From: Candidatus Zixiibacteriota bacterium | GTDB taxonomy: Bacteria; Zixibacteria; MSB-5A5; GN15; PGXB01 | Length of the DNA: 5,671 nt | Assembly: GCA_030591405.1 (NCBI GenBank) | Contig: JAUVBC010000166.1 | Location: forward strand, 1-5,671 | Reading direction: 5' to 3' | In this document: piece by piece, positions 1 to 5,671 of the stretch | How positions within the stretch are numbered: the stretch's first letter is position 1 | Layout: every line of letters starts with the position of its first letter | Notes under the pieces: model-generated | Told to the model about the DNA's origin: nothing | Databases searched by the model: none | The model's input: the letters and a program-made list of their open reading frames with translations, nothing else | Made by a program: the position numbers and the translations under genes

Positions 1-953
1 ACATAGGAATAAAGACGGGCTCTGAAATTAAGAATTTCAGAAGAATTCCATTGGTGCTTCAATATCAGATTGGAAATTGAGTTCAGATGGCTATCAATCT
101 CCCTTTTTATCCGCTTATACTCAGGTGACTCTTCAATGGTAATTCTCCCGGAAGGTATTTCGGTAATTCTTGCCAGCAGCTCCCGGGCTTCCTCCTCCCA
201 ATCAGAAATTTCTTGTTTGTTGGTCTCAATTTCTGATCCAATTTGGCGTCGATTTTCAACAGAAATAACTAATTCATCGAGTTGAATATTCAGAAGTTCT
301 CTCTCCAGAGCGGTTCTTGCCGTAATTTTATTGGCAAGATCAGGTTCATATCGTTCCAATTGCTCATCAGAAAAGTCACGCTTAGATCGAACTGAGCTCA
401 TTCGCTGTTTTCTTTTCTCTTCGATGAATATCTCTCCCAGCGCTTTGGCCATATCTCGAGTATCAAAAGGATCACTGGCCTCAGTAGTAATTTTAACCTG
501 ATCTTGACCAGAAAATTCAACGCTTATTCTCTGACGTAAATTTTCCAATAATAATGTAAATTTTATCTGCTCTTTTGTCAAATGGAGCATTTGAGAATGC
601 ATTTTCTCAACAATTTCATCAATAGCAACATCTCGATCAAGTTCCAGTCGATCGATTAATTGATGAATATAAGGAGATGAGACAACCTCATTCTGAAGCG
701 CCATTAGTTCATCTCGCCGATCAACACGTTGTCTTGTGGAAGCGTCGTCTCCAGTGAATCCGGGGGGTAAACTAAATGACTTACCCATCCAAATTATTAC
801 CGATGTTTCATAGACAGGGGAAATAAAATGAGAACCGGCATAAGCAATACAGGCAACCAGTATCGTCGGAATAATTAATATCCATTTCCGTTTCCAGATG
901 ATAGATTTTATTTCACCGAGATCAATTTGTTCTTTTTTCTTATCTATGGTCAT
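1..953 (-). CDS. Wzz/GumC-type polysaccharide chain-length determinant or co-polymerase, N-terminal part (truncated by window edge)
   Basis: The frame is open from an ATG at 953-951 to the left edge (317 complete codons and two bases), so the C-terminus is missing. The N-terminus is typical of the Wzz domain. A short charged cytoplasmic segment (about residues 1-22, rich in K/E and ending KRKW) is followed by one hydrophobic membrane span (about 24-40, WILIIPTILVACIAYAG). A periplasmic region starts with SPVYET. From about residue 190 to 300 the chain is strongly charged and heptad-like, suggesting the long coiled coil of GumC/KpsE/Wzc-type proteins. Proteins of this family sit in the inner membrane and control polymer length or export of O-antigen, capsule or exopolysaccharide. 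The second membrane span and any C-terminal tyrosine-kinase domain would lie outside the window. No good Shine-Dalgarno site is visible before the ATG (only GGGG about 14 bases upstream), so the start is probable rather than proven. The gene lies 133 bases downstream of the NadE-like gene A. Confidence 0.8.
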   Translation of the reverse strand, partial: MTIDKKKEQIDLGEIKSIIWKRKWILIIPTILVACIAYAGSHFISPVYETSVIIWMGKSFSLPPGFTGDDASTRQRVDRRDELMALQNEVVSSPYIHQLIDRLELDRDVAIDEIVEKMHSQMLHLTKEQIKFTLLLENLRQRISVEFSGQDQVKITTEASDPFDTRDMAKALGEIFIEEKRKQRMSSVRSKRDFSDEQLERYEPDLANKITARTALERELLNIQLDELVISVENRRQIGSEIETNKQEISDWEEEARELLARITEIPSGRITIEESPEYKRIKREIDSHLNSISNLILKHQWNSSEILNFRARLYSY

Positions 954-1086
954 AATAATTATCAATAACCCCAAATACCCAAAAAACTAATAGTATAATT
1001 TATAAGGGCAGCTAATTTAATCTTTATACCAAAATATGAATAAAAAGATTATTCTGCAAAGCTAAAACATTTTTTTATTTAGGAAA
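954..1086. other. Intergenic gap between NadE-like gene A and the wzz-like gene
   Basis: This 133-base AT-rich spacer holds no gene. It is the widest gap between the minus-strand genes, so the wzz-like gene could have its own promoter. A minus-strand TATACT about 35-40 bases before the wzz-like ATG is a possible -10 box, but the matching -35 (TTAAAT at 17 bases) is poor. An 8-base inverted repeat (listed separately) lies in the middle. No hairpin followed by a T-run, that is no convincing intrinsic terminator, is seen on the minus strand. Confidence 0.5.
1018..1051. repeat. 8-base perfect inverted repeat
   Basis: The arms are taatcttt (1018-1025) and aaagatta (1044-1051), separated by 18 bases. 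The repeat lies between the end of NadE-like gene A and the start of the wzz-like gene. It is AT-rich, has a long loop and is not followed by a U-run on the transcribed strand, so it is a weak terminator candidate at best. It could be a regulator-binding dyad or simply chance in AT-rich DNA. Confidence 0.3.
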
Positions 1087-2076
1087 TTATTTCTTAAAAC
1101 TACTCCAATCTCTCTCCAAAGCAGTTGGGTGTCGCCTGATATGATCGGTCGAATTAAATTTTGATTCAAAATCCCGGAAAACTCTTTTAACCTGATCTTC
1201 CTTCAGATCGACCGATTTTGCGGTCTCGGCTGACGAAATTTTATACTCCCAACAATAAAGTAATGGATCAAGCAGATCAAATGGGAGTCGAAAATAGAAA
1301 TCCTGATCCGAAACCGGAAGACTGAAAGTATCGGGGCTGGGGGTTCTCTCCATAATTTCCTGCGGAATGTCTAAATATTCACCCAATTGATAGATCTGAT
1401 TTTTATACAGATGAGAGACGCACTCGACGTCGGTTCCGCCATCGCCATACTTACAGTAATCGCCAAGCAAAAACTCTGTCTTATTGGTCGTTCCGGCGAC
1501 CAAATAATTATTCTGGTCACCCCAATAATAAAGCGCAATCATACGCGCTCGAATTTTAACATTGGCAGTAGCGGTGATAGAAAGAAATTGTTTTTTTGTC
1601 AATCTTTTTTCTTTCTGATTTCCTTTGCCATCATCAATTCGCAGCGTGTAAAAATTATAACTATCCGCCTCCAATAAATTTTGGGGTAGATAAATATTGA
1701 ACTTATAATTTTTATCATATTCCGGGAAGATATCTTTTATAAGTTTATCCCGAATATCATAGGCCTGAAAACTGCCAACTGCATCCGATAACTCAACCGT
1801 TCTATGTTCAATACCAAGTTGGCCGATTATAAGTTGTGCATATTGGGCTGAAATTGGACTCGATTCTTTTTCAGGCAAGACAAGACCGAGAACCCTCTCT
1901 TTTCCAACTGCACGAACAGATAGTGCGGCAACAACTGCCGAATCGATGCCGCCACTGACGCCGACTATGATCCCATCCCTTTTCGGTATCCCTCTCACCG
2001 CCCCAAGCAAAAACTCTTCAACTTGCCTCGCCTCGTATTCGGCATCAATTTTTAATGTCTCTTTATTAAAGGTCAT
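1087..2076 (-). CDS. NadE-like ATP-pyrophosphatase (NAD synthase superfamily), paralogue A; probable amide-forming enzyme of polysaccharide modification
   Basis: The 329-residue protein carries the PP-loop SGGIDS (residues 41-46), which binds ATP pyrophosphate in N-type ATP pyrophosphatases. It also has the helix IRARM (175-179), NKTE (198-201) and KYGDGGTD (209-216), all hallmarks of NAD synthase. The family adenylates a carboxylate and forms an amide with ammonia. No glutaminase (nitrilase-type) domain is attached, so it would use free ammonia or a separate partner. It is longer than usual ammonia-dependent NadE (about 245-275 residues), mainly through an insert at about 115-170. The conserved C-terminal PSAxLWxGQTDE-type segment is replaced by RTPSPDTFSLPVSDQDF (244-260). 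The tail (STDHIRRHP) resembles the archaeal-type NadE end. The start is supported by a good Shine-Dalgarno (AAAGGGA, 7-8 bases before ATG). The gene begins 16 bases after the ligase stop. It is 38% identical to paralogue B by gapless hand count. Membership of the superfamily is sure; the substrate is not, and a true deamido-NAD function cannot be excluded. Confidence 0.85.
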   Translation of the reverse strand: MTFNKETLKIDAEYEARQVEEFLLGAVRGIPKRDGIIVGVSGGIDSAVVAALSVRAVGKERVLGLVLPEKESSPISAQYAQLIIGQLGIEHRTVELSDAVGSFQAYDIRDKLIKDIFPEYDKNYKFNIYLPQNLLEADSYNFYTLRIDDGKGNQKEKRLTKKQFLSITATANVKIRARMIALYYWGDQNNYLVAGTTNKTEFLLGDYCKYGDGGTDVECVSHLYKNQIYQLGEYLDIPQEIMERTPSPDTFSLPVSDQDFYFRLPFDLLDPLLYCWEYKISSAETAKSVDLKEDQVKRVFRDFESKFNSTDHIRRHPTALERDWSSFKK

Positions 2077-2092
2077 ATCAGATTCCCTTTAT

Positions 2093-3733
2093 CTATTCAT
2101 TAGGATTATTTTTTATTAATTGGACTTTGTCTATTTTGCCCGACTGGTATTTGGGTAGCGACTCCATAAACTCAATTTTCTTAGGTATTTTAAAATCGGC
2201 CAGCTTTATCCGGCAAAACTGTTTTATTTCATCTTCTGATATTTCGTTGTATTCTTTTGTAACTACGACTGCCTTGATAGCCTCACCAAGAAGATCATCG
2301 GCAACCCCAAATACGACCGCCTCAACAACAAGGTCATGTTCCAAAATACAATCTTCAACTTCTTTGGTACTAACCCGATTACCGCCCGATTTTATGATCT
2401 CCTTCTTGCGGCCAATTATATATATGTACCCGTCCTCATCTTTTTTTGCAAGATCGCCGGTGAACAAACTTCCATTGCGAATAACCTGGTTTTCCTCATC
2501 ATCCCGATTCCAATATCCGAGCATTACATTATCGCCAGTTACGACCAGTTCGCCCGATTCTCCATTGGGCACTTCGACAGCATCTTCATTCATAATTTTG
2601 ATATCGACTCCTGGAATCGGAATTCCAATTGAACCGATTTTGTTTTCAAGTTGTTCAGGAGGTAGATAAGATACTCGAGGAGAAGCCTCAGTCTGTCCAT
2701 ACATGATAAATATTTGTTTATCAGGAAAAGCATTTTTCACTTTTGTTATAACATCGGGGGCCATTGAGCCACCAGCCTGAGTAAAATATCTCAAATATTT
2801 GAATTCTCGGTCGGGGAAAGTGGATTTGTTTAGGAGAATCATAAAATTTGATGGGACCCCCGAAAATCCAGTGACCTTTTCTTTCTCCATCGTCTTCAAA
2901 ATAACTTCAGGATACATAAACCGATTATCAATAATAACCGTTCCGCCGGCAGCGATATGGGTCAAAAGCAGCGAGTTTCCATAAATATAATAAAACGGCA
3001 GAATAACTAAAACGCTGTCATCTGATTTTAATTCTAAATATTCTATGGTCGAAAATGTATTGGACAGAAGATTTTTATGCGACAGCATAACTCCCTTGGG
3101 AGCGCCGGTGCTGCCCGAGGTATAAAAGATCGCAGCCAATTCATCGGAAGCATCTTTTGGGTCAAATTTATTTTTGGCCGATTTAATTTGTTGAATGGTT
3201 TCGTTTATTGGTTTGGAAAGAATATTATTAATTAGCTTAATATTAAGGCCGGGAAAATCCGGTTGGATATTATTATCCGTAATAATTTCTTTGATGATTC
3301 CATCCGGTTCCAATAACATTGGCAGATATTTTTGAAATTTGCTTTGGATTATTAGTGCACTGGCTCCGCAGTCTGAAAGGATAAAATTCAGCCGTTCCGG
3401 CTTCAGCGAAGTATCAAGAGGCACTGGTACATGCCCTGCGCCGAAAATGGCAAAATACAGATATATGTACTCAATCGAATTTTCATAAAGAATCCCAATT
3501 CGAGAGCCACTTGTTAGATGTAAACCGGAAATATAATCAGCGACCATCCTGCTTCTTTGATATAATTCTTCATAGCTAATTCGATTTTCGAGATGAACGG
3601 CTGCAATTCTATTAGAAAATTTCAGGGCCGATTCCAAAAGGGTATCAAATATCTTCATAATTATATCTAAGCTTTCAGGTGGAAATCCCTGCGGATTATT
3701 CGATTGGGATCTCAATTGAGACCGTCGGGGCAT
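2093..3733 (-). CDS. AMP-forming acyl/aminoacyl ligase (ANL superfamily), likely loads the adjacent carrier protein
   Basis: The 546-residue frame has all core ANL motifs in order. These are PLDTSL (105-110), the ATP-binding YTSGSTGAPKGV (204-215), LPFYYIYG (245-252), YGQTEA (345-350), TGD (425-427), the hinge region GRKKEIIKSGGNRV (441-454) and the C-terminal catalytic lysine K533 in PKYQSGKIDK. It should activate a carboxylic acid as acyl-AMP and pass it to a thiol, most plausibly the phosphopantetheine of the carrier protein encoded just upstream, though CoA is possible. The FDxS-type aspartate that holds the alpha-amino group in amino-acid-activating domains is not seen at the LPFYYIYG motif, which weakly favours a non-amino-acid substrate. 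Start: the first ATG (3733) directly abuts the carrier-protein stop but has no Shine-Dalgarno. The first 25 residues (MPRRSQLRSQ...) are unlike the family, whose members usually begin like MKIFDTLLESA, so the ATG at 3658 (residue 26) is a likely alternative start. The stop TAG lies just before the NadE-like gene A ribosome site. Confidence 0.9.
   Translation of the reverse strand: MPRRSQLRSQSNNPQGFPPESLDIIMKIFDTLLESALKFSNRIAAVHLENRISYEELYQRSRMVADYISGLHLTSGSRIGILYENSIEYIYLYFAIFGAGHVPVPLDTSLKPERLNFILSDCGASALIIQSKFQKYLPMLLEPDGIIKEIITDNNIQPDFPGLNIKLINNILSKPINETIQQIKSAKNKFDPKDASDELAAIFYTSGSTGAPKGVMLSHKNLLSNTFSTIEYLELKSDDSVLVILPFYYIYGNSLLLTHIAAGGTVIIDNRFMYPEVILKTMEKEKVTGFSGVPSNFMILLNKSTFPDREFKYLRYFTQAGGSMAPDVITKVKNAFPDKQIFIMYGQTEASPRVSYLPPEQLENKIGSIGIPIPGVDIKIMNEDAVEVPNGESGELVVTGDNVMLGYWNRDDEENQVIRNGSLFTGDLAKKDEDGYIYIIGRKKEIIKSGGNRVSTKEVEDCILEHDLVVEAVVFGVADDLLGEAIKAVVVTKEYNEISEDEIKQFCRIKLADFKIPKKIEFMESLPKYQSGKIDKVQLIKNNPNE
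3710..3721. repeat. 12-base perfect palindrome tctcaattgaga at the carrier-protein/ligase junction
   Basis: A perfect palindrome lies just after the first possible ligase ATG and before the likelier ATG at 3658. If translation begins at 3658 it is in a 75-base spacer. If not, it is inside codons of an atypical N-terminus. It may be a short operon-internal regulatory or mRNA-structure element, or chance. Confidence 0.3.
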
Positions 3734-3997
3734 TTAACTTAATTTTTTGGAAATAAATTGCACAAGATTATCTATTGAGTCAAGGTTTTCAGGAGTCATC
3801 TCATCGTCCTCAATAGCAAACTCGTATTTTTCTTCTATAAACGAAGTCATCTCCAAAATACCGGTGGAATCGACAATCCCTTTTTCCATAAAAGAATCAG
3901 AGTCTGAAAATGTTTGATCCTTTTGGCCAAACATAAATGAGTCAATGATAAAATTCTTTATGTCGCCTCGCGCCGTGTTTTGATCAATAGTTGGCAT
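3734..3997 (-). CDS. Free-standing acyl/peptidyl carrier protein (phosphopantetheine-binding)
   Basis: The protein is 87 residues long and acidic, the usual size and charge for a discrete carrier protein. The attachment motif GIVDSTGILEM (residues 40-50) contains the serine S44 that should receive 4'-phosphopantetheine, followed by the helix and the DSIDNLVQFI segment expected for the fold. It would carry a thioester-bound acyl or aminoacyl group in the cytoplasm. The start ATG is preceded by a strong Shine-Dalgarno (AAGGAAGGA, 5 bases away). The stop TAA is immediately followed by the first ATG of the ligase frame, so the ligase is its natural loading partner. The motif is more like stand-alone carriers of small modification pathways (DltC-like arrangement) than like fatty-acid AcpP, whose motif is DSL. 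No transferase that takes the group from the carrier is present in the window. Confidence 0.88.
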   Translation of the reverse strand: MPTIDQNTARGDIKNFIIDSFMFGQKDQTFSDSDSFMEKGIVDSTGILEMTSFIEEKYEFAIEDDEMTPENLDSIDNLVQFISKKLS

Positions 3998-4052
3998 TGA
4001 AATCCTTCCTTATCTTAATAATAATTATCTATTCACTCAAATAAGTCAAAAA

Positions 4053-5027
4053 CTATTTTTGCATATCAGCCATTAAGGGTTCCATTCGAAGATATTCGGT
4101 AGCCAGTATTTTGCGTTTAATATTAGCATAACCGGTTTCAACCTGCTCGATGGTCAAGTCAAGTACCTTGGCCACTTCCTTGGCTGGAATATTTTGCTCC
4201 AACGCATGCCATAGCATATCCATTCTGTAAAAATCTAATCCGAAGAAAAATTCTTCCTGCGTGACTTCGGAGCTATAGGTATCTGTGGTTGGAGTCCTGT
4301 TAATTATATCTTCAGGAACACCAAGATATTCGGCCAATTGAAACACCTGCATCTTGAATAAATGACCAATAGGTTTCAAATCAGCCCCGCCATCACCATA
4401 TTTTACAAAGAAACCCTGCTCATGCTCATCTTTGTTACCGGTTCCGATCACGGCCCAGTTCTTCTTTTCCGCATGATAATAAAGTGTTGTCATTCTTAAT
4501 CTTTGCTTAAAATTGGAGGCCGCGACGATCTGTAAATATGCCGAGAGCGGCATTCTTTTGGTTTTTTTCTCCCCTGCTGAATTTTCGATACAAAGAGAAA
4601 AAACATTAAATGTCTTCTTCTCAAGAATATTGGTGGGGATAATAATTTTGCATTTCCAACTCTCATCGAATTCAGGGAAAACCTGCTTAATAGCCTCATT
4701 CCGTTCGGAATAACATCCCAAACCGGCTAATCCCCTGGTAATATCCTCTTTGATAGTCTCAAAGCCAAATTTTTCACCCAGTTTCCTCGCCAGTTTCTCG
4801 CTGTCACCTGATGATTCTTTTTCAGGCATCATCACTCCCAAAACTTTTTGCGGACCGAGTGCTTTGGCGCATAAGGCCGCGCAAACCGAAGAATCAATAC
4901 CCCCGGAAATCCCAATTACGGCTCCGCTTTTCTTGAGAGTCCCGCCGATTTGACTTAAAATCACTTCACACAGCTGATTTGCGACTTTTTCCGCATCAAT
5001 TGTTAAACTATCTTTGCTATATGCCAT
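4053..5027 (-). CDS. NadE-like ATP-pyrophosphatase (NAD synthase superfamily), paralogue B
   Basis: The 324-residue protein has the PP-loop SGGIDS (41-46), the helix KQRLRM (174-179), GTGNKDE (195-201) and KYGDGGAD (209-216). Together these place it in the NAD synthase superfamily of ammonia-using amide synthetases. It aligns without a gap to paralogue A over about 320 residues (about 123 identical, 38%, counted by hand). It shares A's insert at about 115-170 and the unusual RTPTTDTYSSEVTQEEF (244-260) in place of the family's LWxGQTDE-type segment. In the predicted substrate region it differs from A: NKDEHEQGFF here, NKTEFLLGDY in A. No glutaminase domain is attached. A modest Shine-Dalgarno (AAGAG, about 9 bases upstream) supports the ATG at 5027. 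It appears to be the first gene of the operon, with 55 bases to the carrier-protein gene. Amidation of a polysaccharide precursor or carrier-bound acid is inferred from context; a housekeeping NadE role is less likely but possible. Confidence 0.85.
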   Translation of the reverse strand: MAYSKDSLTIDAEKVANQLCEVILSQIGGTLKKSGAVIGISGGIDSSVCAALCAKALGPQKVLGVMMPEKESSGDSEKLARKLGEKFGFETIKEDITRGLAGLGCYSERNEAIKQVFPEFDESWKCKIIIPTNILEKKTFNVFSLCIENSAGEKKTKRMPLSAYLQIVAASNFKQRLRMTTLYYHAEKKNWAVIGTGNKDEHEQGFFVKYGDGGADLKPIGHLFKMQVFQLAEYLGVPEDIINRTPTTDTYSSEVTQEEFFFGLDFYRMDMLWHALEQNIPAKEVAKVLDLTIEQVETGYANIKRKILATEYLRMEPLMADMQK

Positions 5028-5054
5028 TTTATTTTCTCTTATTTTTATATTTAA

Positions 5055-5083
5055 CTTATACGTATTTTCGGATTAAATTTTAA
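5055..5083 (-). promoter_or_regulatory. Candidate sigma70-type promoter of the NadE-like/ACP/ligase operon
   Basis: On the minus strand TTAAAA (5083-5078, four of six matches to TTGACA) and TATAAG (5060-5055, five of six to TATAAT) are separated by exactly 17 bases. Initiation would fall near 5048, giving a leader of about 20 bases that includes the Shine-Dalgarno of paralogue B. Such matches are frequent by chance in DNA this AT-rich. Confidence 0.3.
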
Positions 5084-5283
5084 GCAATTCTAATCAATTT
5101 ATCAATTAAAACAATTTCTATTCCAATATTCTAAAACTTATTACTTTTTTTAACCTCAATATAGTTATCGACTTATAGACAAATTCCTAAAGGGCATATT
5201 TTATTTACCGACATTAATATTTTCTTTAGTCGAGTATTTACTAATTGTTCATCCTTAAAACTATTAATTTATAGAATTGTTTC

Positions 5284-5309
5284 AATAATCTTGCGAAGCA
5301 AGAATTATT
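5284..5309. repeat. Inverted repeat / hairpin with GCGAAGC core
   Basis: aataatcttgc (5284-5294) pairs with gcaag and attatt (5298-5302 and 5304-5309) around a GAA triloop, with one bulged A at 5303, for 11 base pairs in all. The apex GCGAAGC (5293-5299) is the heptamer known for an unusually stable DNA mini-hairpin. It lies about 64 bases before the plus-strand ATG. It is not followed by a T-run on the plus strand, so it is not a typical terminator. A leader structure or regulator site is possible. Confidence 0.4.
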
Positions 5310-5372
5310 TGATAAATTTAAATGTTATAAAAATAAAAAAAATAATATCCATTTAAAATATTGGAGCAAATT

Positions 5373-5671
5373 ATGACAACCAAAAGAGTTGATAATTTTG
5401 AAAAAAAGAGAGAGTTGCTCAATGAAACCGTCATGAAATACGCCAATCTGAATCTAAAACGATTTTACAGTCTTGATAGTCAGGTCTATCAAGATGGTGT
5501 TTTGCCAGCCAAAGTGAAAGAACTTCTTGGTTTGGTTGCTTCGCTCGTCTTAAGATGCGACGATTGCATTTTATATCACTTAATCCAATGTCATAAAAAC
5601 GGCATCTCTGATGATGAACTTGAAGAAGCAATAACAATCGGTTTGGCCGTTGGCGGTTCAATTACGATTCC
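5373..5671 (+). CDS. Carboxymuconolactone decarboxylase / AhpD-like family protein (truncated by window edge)
   Basis: The ATG at 5373 follows a Shine-Dalgarno GGAG (5363-5366) by 6 bases, and the frame stays open to the right edge (99 codons and two bases). Family members are often about 110-150 residues, so most of the gene is present. The sequence RCDDCILYH holds C62, C65 and H69, and E50 sits 12 residues before C62. This reproduces the E-x11-C-x2-C-x3-H spacing of the AhpD active site, where the cysteine pair supports thiol-disulfide or alkylhydroperoxidase chemistry. The middle residue of the CxxC is Asp rather than the His of AhpD. The following LEEAITIGLAVGGS helix is also typical of the family. 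A cytoplasmic redox or peroxide-detoxifying role is likely, but many family members have no known substrate. It is transcribed away from the polysaccharide-type operon and has no visible functional link to it. Confidence 0.85.
   Translation, partial: MTTKRVDNFEKKRELLNETVMKYANLNLKRFYSLDSQVYQDGVLPAKVKELLGLVASLVLRCDDCILYHLIQCHKNGISDDELEEAITIGLAVGGSITI

Larger units (their letters stand above)
5028..5372. other. Divergent AT-rich intergenic region
   Basis: This 345-base spacer lies between two divergent genes and should hold promoters for both. It is much richer in A/T than the flanking genes, and I see no convincing coding frame or tRNA in it. A plausible promoter for the minus-strand operon is listed separately, as is a hairpin on the side of the plus-strand gene. 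An A-rich run at about 5328-5346 precedes the plus-strand gene. I find no well-spaced -35/-10 pair for the plus strand: the best is TTGTTC at 5245 with TATAGA at 5270, with a 19-base spacer, which is weak. Confidence 0.6.

Noticed and set aside
70..285. 71-codon plus-strand open frame
   Set aside because: It is antisense to the coiled-coil part of the wzz-like gene, which is continuously open on the minus strand and has a clear membrane span and Wzz-like N-terminus.
1068..1086. T-rich run after NadE-like gene A as an intrinsic terminator
   Set aside because: The T-run is on the plus strand, so it reads as an A-run in the minus-strand transcript, and no GC-rich stem accompanies it.
1087..2076. 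Calling the NadE-like genes housekeeping nadE
   Set aside because: There are two diverged copies in a carrier/ligase/wzz context, with a shared insert and an altered C-terminal motif. The symbol would imply NAD synthesis, which the sequence does not establish.
2127..2669. 180-codon open frame on the plus strand
   Set aside because: It lies wholly antisense to the ligase, whose full set of ANL motifs proves the minus strand is coding. The product is a serine/isoleucine-rich low-complexity sequence with no recognisable domain.
4025..4035. 11-base sequence ttatctattca repeated at 2089-2099, each just upstream of a minus-strand start codon region
   Set aside because: It is short and AT-rich, and the 2089-2099 copy overlaps the ligase stop codon. 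Chance is sufficient and no dyad or further similarity surrounds the copies.
5431..5661. 76-codon minus-strand open frame at the right edge
   Set aside because: It is antisense to the CMD/AhpD-like gene, whose Glu, CxxC and His residues have the expected spacing and whose start has a good Shine-Dalgarno.

Overview
The window comes from an AT-rich bacterial genome. It shows the left-pointing (minus-strand) start of what looks like a surface- or exopolysaccharide gene cluster, and a short divergent gene at the right edge. The Wzz/GumC-type protein with an N-terminal membrane segment points to a bacterium with an inner membrane and a periplasm-facing polysaccharide export system. The taxon cannot be fixed from the sequence. 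The mixed archaeal/bacterial flavour of the NadE-like proteins would fit an uncultured, Gram-negative-type phylum, but this is only an impression.

Layout, in the direction of minus-strand transcription (right to left). Position 5027 down to 4053 encodes a NadE-like ATP-pyrophosphatase (copy B). Positions 3997 to 3734 encode a free-standing acyl carrier protein. Positions 3733 (or 3658) to 2093 encode an AMP-forming acyl/aminoacyl ligase. Positions 2076 to 1087 encode a second NadE-like protein (copy A). After a 133-base gap, positions 953 to 1 encode the N-terminal part of a Wzz/GumC chain-length determinant that runs off the left edge. The first four genes are tightly spaced (about 0-75 bases apart) and are probably one operon. 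A 345-base, very AT-rich spacer (5028-5372) separates them from a plus-strand carboxymuconolactone decarboxylase/AhpD-like gene that runs off the right edge.

How the genes may work together: the ligase should adenylate a carboxylic acid and load it on the 4'-phosphopantetheine arm of the carrier protein. The two NadE-like enzymes keep the PP-loop and the KYGDGG signature of ammonia-dependent amide-forming synthetases. However, they are longer than housekeeping NadE, share an insert of about 55 residues, and have lost the usual C-terminal LWxGQTDE-type motif. My inference is that they amidate carboxyl groups (for example on sugar acids or on the carrier-bound acyl group) during polysaccharide decoration rather than make NAD. 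The duplicated NadE pair bracketing an ACP-ligase unit is the most interesting item in the window.
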